Source of the DNA: 2-02-FULL-48-14 sp041645035
GTDB taxonomy: Bacteria > Patescibacteriota > Gracilibacteria > UBA1369 > 2-02-FULL-48-14
Assembly (NCBI GenBank): GCA_041645035.1
Contig: JBAZQU010000017.1
Location: 1-22,261 of the forward strand
Length of the DNA: 22,261 bases
Direction: 5' to 3'
This document shows, one piece after another, positions 14,985 through 22,261 of the stretch. The position numbers were made by a program, and so were the translations under genes. How positions within the stretch are numbered: position 1 is the first letter of the stretch; the number at the start of each line of letters is the position of its first letter. The notes below the pieces were generated by a model, which saw only the letters and a program-made list of their open reading frames with translations, did no database searches and had not been told where the DNA came from.

Positions 14985-15665
14985 CTAGGCAGTTTTTCTA
15001 AGCTCAGCATATTCTTTGCCATCCCAACCATAAAATATGGGCTGCATGACCAGCCCTGGAACGTATTTTAAAGCATCTTCAAGTTCACCTCGTTTCACAG
15101 GAGACACTCTAAGTACACCGCCTTGCTTCAGTATCTTATGAACAATGCCAAGCGTCACGATGCTTTTTTCTAAATCAGTGTGAAAGAAAAGATTCCCATA
15201 GGTCGAATAAATTACGTCAAACTGATTAGCTGAGGGGTGACTTTCCTCAAAAATAGCCTGAACTAAATATCGCAATTCCCTTCTATGAGGTGGAAGATAT
15301 AAATCAATTCCAAACGCTTCAATACCTGCATTTCTCATCTCATCTACAAGCTTTCCATTGCCACAGTGCAAATCTAAAACAACTTTGCCCTTCAATTCCT
15401 CAAAGTCCACCATCTCAGACGGATAAATTTTTTCATCTACAATATATTCCCTTCCCCTTCCAGTGTAGGAATAGTGTGCAGCATAAAAATTGTCTGGACT
15501 CCTTCGAAATAGCTGAAGGCTACCCTCGGGATAATCTTCATCAAGACTTTCCTCTCCTGTGCTCGGCGCGAGCATATTATGCACAACACTCAATCTTACT
15601 TCTAGCAAGTTCTGATAGACGATCGTTTCCGCGGCTTTTTCAGTCTCAAGAACTTCAAATGACAT
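14985..15665 (-). CDS. Class I SAM-dependent methyltransferase
   Basis: A 226-residue protein with a Rossmann-type methyltransferase core: motif I VVLDLHCGNGKLVDEM, the acidic end of strand 2 in AFGIDLYLPP, a motif IV-like stretch FDVIYSTYGNLFFH and a post-motif segment (LKQGGVLRVSP). The substrate is unknown; no DNA-methylase NPPY motif is present, so a small molecule, RNA or protein target is more likely. The frame opens at a TTG at 15734, but a TATAAT lies inside that extension, so the ATG at 15665 is preferred. It is the first host gene right of the element and ends 106 bp from attR. Confidence 0.75.
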   Translation of the reverse strand: MSFEVLETEKAAETIVYQNLLEVRLSVVHNMLAPSTGEESLDEDYPEGSLQLFRRSPDNFYAAHYSYTGRGREYIVDEKIYPSEMVDFEELKGKVVLDLHCGNGKLVDEMRNAGIEAFGIDLYLPPHRRELRYLVQAIFEESHPSANQFDVIYSTYGNLFFHTDLEKSIVTLGIVHKILKQGGVLRVSPVKRGELEDALKYVPGLVMQPIFYGWDGKEYAELRKTA

Positions 15666-15720
15666 GGGAGGTTGATCGAATTGTAATTTGGTTTCCAATT
15701 GATGAGGCCTATTGATCTGA

Positions 15721-15729
15721 ATATTATAC
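15721..15729 (-). promoter_or_regulatory. Extended -10 element before the methyltransferase gene
   Basis: The minus strand reads TGGTATAAT, an extended -10 with a perfect hexamer; no good -35 is seen. The transcript would begin near 15714, giving a leader of about 50 nt before the ATG at 15665. Confidence 0.4.
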
Positions 15730-15749
15730 CACAAAAGTGCAGCTCCATC

Positions 15750-15770
15750 CTCGTCGAAGACGAGTTTTTT
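15750..15770 (+). terminator. Terminator-like hairpin (plus-strand orientation)
   Basis: CTCGTC-GAA-GACGAG followed by six T residues, a classical shape for plus-strand transcripts. Both neighbouring genes are on the minus strand, so it would stop antisense transcription. Read on the minus strand it has no U run. Confidence 0.4.
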
Positions 15771-15990
15771 AGTCTCTGTCTTGGGCTTGCCTTTCTCGCC
15801 GTTCTCGAAGGTCCCGGTTTCTTTTTAGTTCACGTCCTGCTTTCTCTCTCAATATGGCCAATACTTCAAGAACCTCCCTCCCGTCTGCTCCTTTTTCCCT
15901 TTGCTTTCTCTCTGTTTCTCTAGCAGCTGCTGCTGGCGACAGAAGCAGTGATTCGATTGAAGCGTCAGGATATTCGTCGGGTCTTGTCAT
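15769..15990 (-). CDS. Small charged protein, unrecognised
   Basis: A 73-residue frame with a long Glu/Arg/Lys-rich stretch (ETERKQREKGADGREVLEVL onward) predicted to form one extended helix, and no cysteines. It follows the 159-residue gene on the same strand after an 18-bp gap, which supports a shared transcript. Its stop lies in the T run of the hairpin at 15750-15770. I do not recognise a family. Coding status rests on strand, spacing and a clean ATG only. Confidence 0.5.
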   Translation of the reverse strand: MTRPDEYPDASIESLLLSPAAAARETERKQREKGADGREVLEVLAILREKAGRELKRNRDLRERRERQAQDRD

Positions 15991-16008
15991 ATATTTGGAT
16001 TAGAAAAT

Positions 16009-16488
16009 TTATTTGATCATTTCCCTGATACCTCCACCTGCAACAGCCGGGGAATTTAATGCAGCTTGAAGTAGGGCGTGCAGGGCTAGTATATGTTTGC
16101 CAAGCTCCGCTTTGTGAGAGCTATCACTAGTCACATCTACCGCATTGTTTCCGACTGCAGATTCCCCTGAAAGGTTAATTCTGATGGTTTCCGGAACAGT
16201 GTTTGACGTTGAACCCCCTTGAGTCGTGTCAACAAGTTCTGGAGTATGGCTGGCTTGAACGACTACTTCAAGATTTCCTTGATCGTCAAGTCCGGAAAAA
16301 CTTACCGCGCGACGCGTGTATTCTTTTGTCCCACCTTTGAGAGCCTCAGCTGCTGAGGGGGCGTCGAGTACTTTCATCACCGTCTCCCTCCCATTAAAAG
16401 GGAATACTTTGGGTCCTTTCTCCAGAGCTAACATCCCATCCCTAAGTGTTTCAAAGGTTGCTCCATTCCTTCCGTTTGCTTCTGTCAT
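16009..16488 (-). CDS. Hypothetical protein, unrecognised
   Basis: A 159-residue soluble protein with no membrane segment or signal peptide. The N-terminal half (FETLRDGMLALEKGPKVFPF, then a short helix and mixed strands) could be a small folded domain. The middle is Thr/Ser/Gly/Val-rich (about 85-130), and the end is a helix rich in Ala, Leu and His followed by a glycine loop. A good promoter lies upstream on the same strand. I do not recognise a family. It probably heads a two-gene transcript with the small charged protein. Confidence 0.6.
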   Translation of the reverse strand: MTEANGRNGATFETLRDGMLALEKGPKVFPFNGRETVMKVLDAPSAAEALKGGTKEYTRRAVSFSGLDDQGNLEVVVQASHTPELVDTTQGGSTSNTVPETIRINLSGESAVGNNAVDVTSDSSHKAELGKHILALHALLQAALNSPAVAGGGIREMIK

Positions 16489-16524
16489 GTTAAAATAATG
16501 TAAAGTATAAGGTTAGATGGGTCG

Positions 16525-16554
16525 AGTTTAGCACCAATTTGTCTATTTTGTCAA
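16525..16554 (-). promoter_or_regulatory. Promoter of the 159-residue hypothetical gene
   Basis: On the minus strand a perfect TTGACA (16554-16549), an 18-bp spacer and TAAACT (16530-16525). Transcription would begin near 16518, leaving a leader of about 30 nt before the ATG at 16488. Confidence 0.6.
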
Positions 16555-16608
16555 CCTGAGCTTTTTCTCGTACTGGACGTGGGCGCTTGTGTTGAGTAAC
16601 CTATCTTC

Positions 16609-17529
16609 ATGGATTGGTTATCGATGCTTCTCATTGTTGGCGGGCTCTGTTTGTTCGAAACGGTTAGCAGTATCGACAATGCCATTATTAATGCCGAGGT
16701 GCTGAATACCATGAGCGCTAGAGCTCGACGATGGTTTTTGCTGTGGGGAATTTTGTTCGCGGTTTTTGCGGTTCGCGGACTTTTACCTTGGCTGATCGTG
16801 TTTTTTACGGCGCCGGAGCTTGGGTTCATTGGTTCACTTACCGCGACATTCAGCAGCGATCCCGCAGTTATTGAAGCCATTGAATCCTCGGCGCCGATTT
16901 TGCTCAATGGAGGGGGTGTATTTCTTCTTTTCCTGTTTTTTCACTGGCTGTTTTTGGAACCGAAAAATTACGGACTTCGCGGAGAGAAATTCTTTCACTC
17001 TCAAGGAGTGTGGTTTTACGCAGTAGTCTCTATTTTGCTCTCCGCCATTGTTTGGCACTGTCTACAAATCAACCCAACTATGGCCTTTGGCGCAGTGGTG
17101 GGCTCAACCGCTTTCTTCATCACGCACGGATTCAAAGAGAATGCTGAAAAAGCCGAGGTAAATATGTTACAAAGAGGAGGCATGTCTGATATCAGCAAGA
17201 TTTTGTATCTGGAAGTGATTGATTCCACCTTTTCCATTGACGGGGTCTTGGGAGCTTTCGCCTTCACCCTTTCCGTGCCGCTGATTTTACTTGGAAACGG
17301 GCTCGGAGCGGTGGTGGTTCGCCAACTCACCGTTGGGAATATTGAACGTATCAAAAAATACATCTATCTTAAAAACGGTGCGATGTATTCAATTTTGATC
17401 CTGGGAGGCGTGATGCTTGCGGATAGCTTTGGCGTGGATGTCCCCGAATGGTTCTCACCCGTGGTAACGGCCTCTGTGATTCTTTTCTTCTTTTTGAAAT
17501 CTAAAAAAGCAATCCCTGCTGCCAGTTAA
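16609..17529 (+). CDS. DUF475/TerC-like integral membrane protein
   Basis: A 306-residue polytopic membrane protein with about seven to nine hydrophobic segments. It matches the DUF475 branch of the TerC superfamily: FETVSSIDNAIINAEVL near the N-terminus and EVIDSTFSIDGVLGAFAFTL in the middle form an internal pair of acidic-asparagine membrane motifs, followed by GNGLGAVVVRQLTVGN and KKYIYLKNGAMYS. TerC relatives are linked to metal export or metal loading of secreted enzymes, but the substrate of DUF475 proteins is unknown. The ATG at 16609 has no clear ribosome site. The gene stands alone, divergent from the hypothetical gene on its left. Confidence 0.9.
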   Translation: MDWLSMLLIVGGLCLFETVSSIDNAIINAEVLNTMSARARRWFLLWGILFAVFAVRGLLPWLIVFFTAPELGFIGSLTATFSSDPAVIEAIESSAPILLNGGGVFLLFLFFHWLFLEPKNYGLRGEKFFHSQGVWFYAVVSILLSAIVWHCLQINPTMAFGAVVGSTAFFITHGFKENAEKAEVNMLQRGGMSDISKILYLEVIDSTFSIDGVLGAFAFTLSVPLILLGNGLGAVVVRQLTVGNIERIKKYIYLKNGAMYSILILGGVMLADSFGVDVPEWFSPVVTASVILFFFLKSKKAIPAAS

Positions 17530-17539
17530 GCCAATAAAC

Positions 17540-17880
17540 AAAAATCGCCCTAAATATGTTTCTAACCGTCTTTCAGCATCAGGTGAGAGCTTGGAGTAAA
17601 GTGCAGGACATTGCTGTGACTGAGCTTTTACTTAATCTGTTGATCGACCCCCGAAAGGGTAAACCGGCCAGAAAAAGGTATCTGTCTATTCCTTCTCTTG
17701 AAGTACTTAAACCCGCTTCAAACGAGGTGATAGTGGCCAATGGCACTTTGGGAAGAACCATCCATCCAGGCTTACTTAGCGATTAGAAACTTAGGGCGCA
17801 ACGGGCAGGAAACAGACTTGTTAAGGGTCTTATTTACTACCCTGTGTGCACTAAGTTTCAATTGAATTTTCAAAGATCAT
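17540..17880 (-). ncRNA. Candidate structured RNA of unknown class
   Basis: The 420-bp space between the DUF475 and Nudix genes holds no convincing gene but shows structure. Segments 17546-17565 and 17783-17798 pair over two 8-bp perfect blocks (CGCCCTAA with TTAGGGCG, GTTTCTAA with TTAGAAAC) with a 4-nt bulge, closing a domain of about 253 nt. Inside are further stems: AGTAAAG/CTTTTACT, TTGAAG/CTTCAA and CCC-GAAA-GGG. On the minus strand the closing stem is followed by ATTTTTGTTT, and a promoter lies at 17915-17887, so a transcript of about 340 nt is plausible. It does not match RNase P RNA, tmRNA or SRP RNA signatures as I know them. A 76-codon plus-strand frame (17556-17786) is the alternative reading. 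Confidence 0.35.
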
Positions 17881-17886
17881 CATGTT

Positions 17887-17915
17887 ATTGTATCACGATT
17901 CGCTAAATTTCGCAA
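17887..17915 (-). promoter_or_regulatory. Promoter for the candidate RNA
   Basis: On the minus strand TTGCGA (17915-17910), exactly 17 bp, and TACAAT (17892-17887). It points away from the Nudix gene into the structured region and has no minus-strand protein gene downstream that I recognise. Confidence 0.45.
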
Positions 17916-17949
17916 GTGCCTTTTAATAAGATTTGTGTACACTAATGTC

Positions 17950-18507
17950 ATGTCTCTTCCACAAGGTGCTAATCCTTATTTCACACTTTCTTCCGAGCTG
18001 CTGCATGAGCGGCCCTATGTAAAGTTTTATAAGGACATGGTAAAGATCCGCGAGGTAATAAAGGACTACAGTTACATGAAAGTGGATGACAGCGTTGGCA
18101 TTGTGGCACTGAATGAAAAGGGAGAAGTTGCATTGGTGGGCCAGTGGCGCTACCCGGTTAAACAATATCATTGGGAAATTCCGGCAGGTATGGCGGAGGA
18201 AGGAGAGACACCTTTAGAAAGTGCTAAGCGAGAGCTACAAGAAGAAGCGGGTGTGAGCGCGGAGGAATGGACTCTGCTCGGATCCTATCAAATGGATGCT
18301 TCAAAAATGGATCAGCAGAATTGCTTATTTTTGGCAAGAAAACTTACGGTGGGGCAAAATGCTCCGATGAAAGACGAAAAACTTACGACCGTGTGGCTTC
18401 CCTTAAAGGAGGCTATTGAGCTTTCGGAAAAAGGTGATCTTCGCGATGGATTCACAACGATTGGCCTGCTTAGAGCACAAGCGTATCTCCAAACGAAGGA
18501 ACAATAA
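17950..18507 (+). CDS. Nudix hydrolase, ADP-ribose pyrophosphatase-like
   Basis: A 185-residue protein with a complete Nudix box at residues 80-102: G80, E86, R94-E95-L96, E98-E99 and G101, binding the catalytic magnesium. The preceding WRYPVKQYHWEIPAG stretch and the length are typical of the ADP-ribose pyrophosphatase group, which hydrolyses ADP-ribose to AMP and ribose 5-phosphate in the cytosol. Substrate choice within the group cannot be fixed from sequence alone. The frame opens at a GTG (17935); the ATG at 17950 is preferred. The last 38 bp overlap the end of the convergent beta-CASP gene. Confidence 0.92.
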   Translation: MSLPQGANPYFTLSSELLHERPYVKFYKDMVKIREVIKDYSYMKVDDSVGIVALNEKGEVALVGQWRYPVKQYHWEIPAGMAEEGETPLESAKRELQEEAGVSAEEWTLLGSYQMDASKMDQQNCLFLARKLTVGQNAPMKDEKLTTVWLPLKEAIELSEKGDLRDGFTTIGLLRAQAYLQTKEQ

Positions 18508-19873
18508 CTTCTTTAATTCCGTTGCCAAGCATGGCCACCTTGAGTTCTTCGGCAGCTTGTTCCTCCCCGTGCACCAAGATAAGTTTTTGGAGGCCTTGGA
18601 TTTTTATGGCGTAGTCGAGCAAGTCGCTTCGATCCGCATGGGCGGAATAGGCATTCATAATTTTAACTTCCAGTTTCACCTCATAAGGCTTTCCAAAAAT
18701 GTTCACCGGACTTTCTTTTTCAATGATTTTGCGTCCGAGTGTGTTTTGGGCCTGGAAACCAACGATAATAAGGGTATTGCGGTGGTCTTCGATGGAGTTT
18801 TTTAGGTGATGGAGAATACGTCCGTGCTCACACATTCCTGAGGATGACACGATGACGCAGGGTCCGTTGTGGTTATTGAGCGCCTTGGATTCTTCAACGG
18901 ATTGAATGTAATGAAGTTGCGCAAAACTGAAAGGATCGTCCTTGGAATTGAGAAAAAGTTTTTGCGTTTCTTCATCCAGCACGCCCAAGTTCTGACGAAA
19001 TACTTCCGTGAGATTTACTGAAAGTGGCGAATCCACGTAGATGGGGAGCTCGGGAATTTTTTGCTCATCAATGAGTTTATGCAGGGAATAAATAATCTCT
19101 TGCGTGCGCCCCAGAGAGAAGGCCGGAATGAGAATTTTCCCTCCGCGGGCTGCGGTGTCTTTTACAATTTTGGCGAGGTCTTTCTCCGCTTCCAAAATGG
19201 ATTCATGCAGACGATTTCCATAAGTGGATTCCATCAGCAAATATTCGGTTTGCTCTACCTGATACGGATTACGAATGAGTGGCATGTTGTTACGACCTAT
19301 ATCGCCCGTGAACGTAAATCGTTTAACCTTTCCGTCGTCGTGGTCTTTAATGGTGAGCACCGTGATGGCGGAGCCAAGAATATGTCCGGCCTCGCGGAAG
19401 CAGAGCATGATGTCAGGATCATCAAAAAGGTTCATACAGGAGTCGTATTTCACTCCTTTTGCCAGAGGCAAAGTTTTTTCTACGTCCTCAGTGGTATAGA
19501 GAGGTTCGATCAAATCCTCCCCTGATTCTTTCTTTTTTTCATTGAGATATTCAACTTCCTTTTCTTGAATAAAAGCGGAATCGCGAAGCATGTAGGCAAG
19601 CAAGTCCACCGTGGGTTTCGTACAGTAAATAGGACCGTTAAATCCTTGTTTTACCAGGTTAGGAAGGGCCCCACAGTGATCAATATGGGAGTGGGACAAA
19701 ATTACCGCGTCTACTTCTTTGGGATCAAAACCGAAATTCTTATTTTTATCGCGTTCTTCGCTGCGTCTTCCTTGGAACATTCCACAGTCGAGTAGGATTT
19801 TTTTTCCATTCACCTCCAAAAGGTGACGAGATCCGGTTACTTCCCGATCAGCACCGAAGAAATGGATTTTCAT
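18470..19873 (-). CDS. MBL-fold/beta-CASP RNA-processing nuclease-like protein
   Basis: A 467-residue metallo-beta-lactamase-fold protein with a beta-CASP insert, related to CPSF-73-type and archaeal/bacterial RNA-processing nucleases. The zinc motif HSHIDH is at 61-66, preceded by ILLDCGMFQG. The beta-CASP region covers about 210-390 and contains IVSSSGMCEHGRI; the C-terminal NAYSAHADR supplies the late histidine ligand. It probably cleaves RNA in the cytoplasm, endo- or exonucleolytically. Unlike RNase J it lacks the long C-terminal domain, so it fits the shorter YSH1-like group. All metal-binding motifs look intact. It is transcribed toward the Nudix gene and shares 38 bp with it at the 3' ends. 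Confidence 0.9.
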   Translation of the reverse strand: MKIHFFGADREVTGSRHLLEVNGKKILLDCGMFQGRRSEERDKNKNFGFDPKEVDAVILSHSHIDHCGALPNLVKQGFNGPIYCTKPTVDLLAYMLRDSAFIQEKEVEYLNEKKKESGEDLIEPLYTTEDVEKTLPLAKGVKYDSCMNLFDDPDIMLCFREAGHILGSAITVLTIKDHDDGKVKRFTFTGDIGRNNMPLIRNPYQVEQTEYLLMESTYGNRLHESILEAEKDLAKIVKDTAARGGKILIPAFSLGRTQEIIYSLHKLIDEQKIPELPIYVDSPLSVNLTEVFRQNLGVLDEETQKLFLNSKDDPFSFAQLHYIQSVEESKALNNHNGPCVIVSSSGMCEHGRILHHLKNSIEDHRNTLIIVGFQAQNTLGRKIIEKESPVNIFGKPYEVKLEVKIMNAYSAHADRSDLLDYAIKIQGLQKLILVHGEEQAAEELKVAMLGNGIKEVIVPSFGDTLVL

Positions 19874-19931
19874 GTTTTTAGGTTGAATAAATCTTTAAAT
19901 TATAGCACGTTTCGGGTTCTTAAACAACGAG

Positions 19932-20918
19932 CTACGGTCGCGGTTTTGGTTCCGCACCGTTCACCAAGTCCACCATTTGCTCCACCACGGTAAGCTGACC
20001 ATCTTGAATTTTTAGACCCAGCACGAGCCCCTCACGCACTTCATCGGAAAAATACTGATCGAAGACGAAATTACCGAGAGAATAATAGATTGGAACGCCA
20101 TTGTATTCCTCGTGATTTTGGACCACATGCGGGTGATTGCCCCAAATAAAATCGGCTCCGTTGTCCACAAAAGCATGAGCCTTTGCGACCACACTTTCAC
20201 GCGCGGTAGTTTCGTATTCCCAACCCCAGTGCACGCCAACAATTAGGTAGTCCACGAGTGGATTCACCTCTTTAATTTTGGCGATAGCCGCATCGGTATC
20301 CAGACGAATCACGGCATCATTGAGCCCCAAAAATCCAAGAGTGGTGCCGGAAAAATCGTAAGTGATGAAACTGTATTCTCCATTGGGAATGTCGGGGTGA
20401 CCAAAGGCTTCAATGCCGGCGGCGGTTAAGTAGTCATGGGTTTGTTGAGGTCCGGATTTACCCATGTCGAGCGCATGGTTATTGGCCATACTGAACGTTG
20501 TAAAGCCTGCGTTTTTGAGCAAATCCACGACATCCGGCTTAAAATTAAAAATCAACGCAGTGCCGTTGTTGATGTAAGCGGAATCGGTGATGGGACCTTC
20601 GAGGTTACCGACCACGAGATCAAGTTCATCCACATCCAGCGCGGACTCAATGGTGGAAATTATTTCCGGCATGTAGGTGAACGGAAAGTCTCCCCCATTT
20701 CGCTGACGCAAAGTGTTAACGTAGCGATCGAGCATGATGTCGCCCGTGAAAAGAATCGAGATTACTTCACTGCCTTCTTTTTTTTGCCAAGCTTCTTGAA
20801 AAAATTTCGCTTCTAAAGGGTCGGCGCGGTATTTGAAAAAGTGGGCCGACATGGTAAGCACCGTTAAAAACAGGAAAAACAGGGCTGCAAACGTGAGGGC
20901 GGGAGCGGGAAACTTCAT
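19932..20918 (-). CDS. CapA-like protein (membrane-anchored metallophosphatase fold)
   Basis: A 328-residue protein with an N-terminal hydrophobic anchor (about 5-25) and an extracytoplasmic calcineurin-like domain of the PGA_cap type. Motifs seen in order: FTGDIMLDR, VGNLEGPIT, SMANNHALDMG, GVHWGWEY and WGNHPHVVQ, which supply the metal-binding residues of the fold. The family is named for poly-gamma-glutamate capsule synthesis, but many members occur without the other cap genes, as here, and their role is unknown. The start overlaps the rlmH stop by 4 bp (ATGA), so the two are probably co-translated. Confidence 0.88.
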   Translation of the reverse strand: MKFPAPALTFAALFFLFLTVLTMSAHFFKYRADPLEAKFFQEAWQKKEGSEVISILFTGDIMLDRYVNTLRQRNGGDFPFTYMPEIISTIESALDVDELDLVVGNLEGPITDSAYINNGTALIFNFKPDVVDLLKNAGFTTFSMANNHALDMGKSGPQQTHDYLTAAGIEAFGHPDIPNGEYSFITYDFSGTTLGFLGLNDAVIRLDTDAAIAKIKEVNPLVDYLIVGVHWGWEYETTARESVVAKAHAFVDNGADFIWGNHPHVVQNHEEYNGVPIYYSLGNFVFDQYFSDEVREGLVLGLKIQDGQLTVVEQMVDLVNGAEPKPRP

Positions 20919-21376
20919 TTGTGATATTTTTTACCAGCGAGAATGGTGAAGGCGCGATAGATTTGCTCCTTTAAAAATACTCGAACCATCTCGTGAGTGA
21001 AAGTCATTTTTGAGAGCGAGAGAATTTGGTGAGCGGCGGCGAGCACGTCCGGGTGCAACCCGTGCGAGCCGCCGATGAGAAATTGGATGCGGCCGGTGCC
21101 GAAGTCGCGTTCTTTACGAAGTAACTCAGCGAATTCTTCCGTGGTCAATTGCTTGCCACGCCCGTCCAGAGCGATGATGCGAGAATCGCGATCGAGTTTT
21201 TTAAAAAAAACTTCTTTTTCTTCCAACTGCGCTGCTTCTCTCTCATCTTTTTTACCGGCCGGAAGGATACAATTTTCTATTTGCGCAAAAGCGCCGAGTC
21301 GTTTTTCATATTCTGCTTCAAGCTCCGCGATAGCGGTTTCTTTCGTTTTTGCGATTTGAAGAATTTGAATACGCAT
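20915..21376 (-). CDS. rlmH: 23S rRNA (pseudouridine1915-N3)-methyltransferase RlmH
   Basis: A 153-residue SPOUT methyltransferase, the usual RlmH length. The knot region is clear: FLIGGSHGLHPDVL for SAM binding, then LSLSKMTFTHEMVRVFLKEQ and the C-terminal IYRAFTILAGKKYHK, all family hallmarks. It methylates pseudouridine 1915 in helix 69 of 23S rRNA on assembled 70S ribosomes. It lies in a tight minus-strand cluster, 4 bp after the upstream hypothetical gene and overlapping the CapA-like gene by 4 bp. Confidence 0.95.
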   Translation of the reverse strand: MRIQILQIAKTKETAIAELEAEYEKRLGAFAQIENCILPAGKKDEREAAQLEEKEVFFKKLDRDSRIIALDGRGKQLTTEEFAELLRKERDFGTGRIQFLIGGSHGLHPDVLAAAHQILSLSKMTFTHEMVRVFLKEQIYRAFTILAGKKYHK

Positions 21377-21380
21377 GCAC

Positions 21381-22250
21381 TCAGCCTACCCCTCCAGCAG
21401 GTAAGTGCATAGCGGCTGCGTTGGCCTCCACAAGATCCGCTACTTTTTCACCGAAGTATTGGTCCACCAAGTTGACCATTTGAGCGGTGGTTTTGGCTTC
21501 ACGCACCTTGGGATGATTCAATATCGTGGTGAATCCACCAAATTTTACGAGCTGAGCAATGAAATGTTGATGACTAGCTTCACTGTGAAGGTAACGGGCC
21601 TTTTCACCTCCCGCATGCTGAACAATTTCAGCATGTTTCTCTATGAGCGTTTGATTGGTGATCGTTGCTGAATCGGGCACTGCCACCTGAGTGGCTATTG
21701 GAGTTATTGCAGTCACTTTAACCGGTGCGGGAGTGGCCACCATGGCACTGCTCTGCGTGGTGCTTTCTGAAATGCGTGATACTTTAGTAAAATCTTCCAA
21801 GTGAGAGCCCATTCCTCCAAGCACAACGGCCACTGCAGCAACGGATATGGCGGGAAGTGTACGATCTAAGAGATTTCCAAGTTTTTCAAATCCTTTGTCT
21901 ACTGTTTGAGCCACTTTATCCGCAATGCGAGCAAACCACCCTTTCTTTCTGGGTGCTGCTTCTGCAATAGGTACCGCCTGTTCAGATTTTCCTTTGGGTC
22001 TAGCTATAGCTACTGTTGCAGCGAGATCAAGTGCCTTTAAAACGCCCATAGGCTCGGGGCTATCGAAAGGAGATGTCGGAGGCATCCTTGATTCGACCTT
22101 CCTTTGTGGTTGAGCGGTTTCAGTCACTGTTTTACTCACCTCTGCCATTTTGGCCAGTAAGGCACGTGGCTCAGGAGCATCGGTAGCATCCACAACAAAG
22201 GGGGCTTCTTCTCGGTTATTCAGATGATCGAACGGTTCGTGTACTAGCAT
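21381..22250 (-). CDS. Hypothetical single-pass membrane protein
   Basis: About 289 residues from the ATG at 22250; the frame continues to a TTG at 22256 and is not closed before the window edge, so a longer N-terminus is possible. The first third is Pro/Ala/Glu-rich and probably disordered. A basic amphipathic stretch (KKGWFARIADKVAQTVDKGF) precedes one hydrophobic segment (LPAISVAAVAVVLGGMG). A Thr/Val/Pro-rich linker follows, then a C-terminal helical domain with several histidines. I do not recognise a family. It begins the transcript with rlmH and the CapA-like gene. Confidence 0.65.
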   Translation of the reverse strand: MLVHEPFDHLNNREEAPFVVDATDAPEPRALLAKMAEVSKTVTETAQPQRKVESRMPPTSPFDSPEPMGVLKALDLAATVAIARPKGKSEQAVPIAEAAPRKKGWFARIADKVAQTVDKGFEKLGNLLDRTLPAISVAAVAVVLGGMGSHLEDFTKVSRISESTTQSSAMVATPAPVKVTAITPIATQVAVPDSATITNQTLIEKHAEIVQHAGGEKARYLHSEASHQHFIAQLVKFGGFTTILNHPKVREAKTTAQMVNLVDQYFGEKVADLVEANAAAMHLPAGGVG

Positions 22251-22261
22251 AGACAAAATGT

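Noticed and set aside
17556..17786. 76-codon plus-strand frame MFLTVFQHQ...
   Set aside because: It has no family resemblance, an opposite-strand frame of similar length exists, and its ends coincide with a strong closing stem. A structured RNA is favoured but not proven.
17546..17798. RNase P RNA
   Set aside because: Some short similarities exist (GTAAACC, GGCTTA) but the GAAAGTCC strand of P4 and its partner are not found, and the length is short.
1..22261. CRISPR array
   Set aside because: No regularly spaced short direct repeats were seen on either strand; the Cas4-like fold in the TM0106 protein has no cas neighbours.
1..22261. UGA recoded as glycine (Gracilibacteria code)
   Set aside because: TGA functions as a stop for the amidase, rlmH and recombinase genes with sensible protein ends, so the standard code applies.

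Overview
The window looks like a piece of a Patescibacteria (CPR) genome, perhaps Peregrinibacteria-like. This is an inference from gene style: compact genes, overlapping ends, few Shine-Dalgarno sites, a large SpoIID/amidase surface protein, and a serine recombinase with a CPR-type C-terminus. TGA is used as a stop (for example in ATGA overlaps), so the code is standard and not the UGA=Gly code of Gracilibacteria.

Host left flank (1-4480): a minus-strand pair of a partial tsaB-like gene and a secreted amidase/SpoIID fusion, then a thioredoxin, an RNase HI gene converging on it, and tRNA-Gly(UCC).

Integrated element (about 4482-14879, 10.4 kb): it sits exactly at the 3' end of tRNA-Gly, bounded by the direct repeat GCTCCAA (4475-4481 and 14873-14879), with a terminator-like hairpin just beyond the right end. 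Its left end is a large serine recombinase gene that ends inside the tRNA. Next come a frameshifted relic of a second recombinase 3' end, an inverted attP-like junction, and cargo flanked by perfect 281-bp inverted repeats rich in hairpins. The cargo is AT-rich: a DUF2188-like small gene, then a divergent operon of a LexA-type repressor, a nuclease-methyltransferase fusion (type IIG-like), a second adenine methyltransferase, a TM0106-type RecB/RNase H nuclease and a DUF3644 protein with a HEPN-like motif. This operon looks like a LexA-controlled anti-phage module, and I do not recognise the combination as a named system.

Host right flank (14880-22261): a SAM methyltransferase, two small unrecognised proteins, a DUF475/TerC-like membrane protein, a possible structured RNA (about 17540-17880), a Nudix hydrolase, an MBL/beta-CASP ribonuclease-like protein, and a minus-strand operon of an unrecognised membrane protein, rlmH and a CapA-like protein.

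The most unusual signal is the arrangement of recombination sites. The element holds attL, attR and an internal, inverted copy of the joined ends (attP-like). The recombinase could therefore invert the cargo or its own gene as well as excise the element, and the recombinase's last residues differ between integrated and circular forms.
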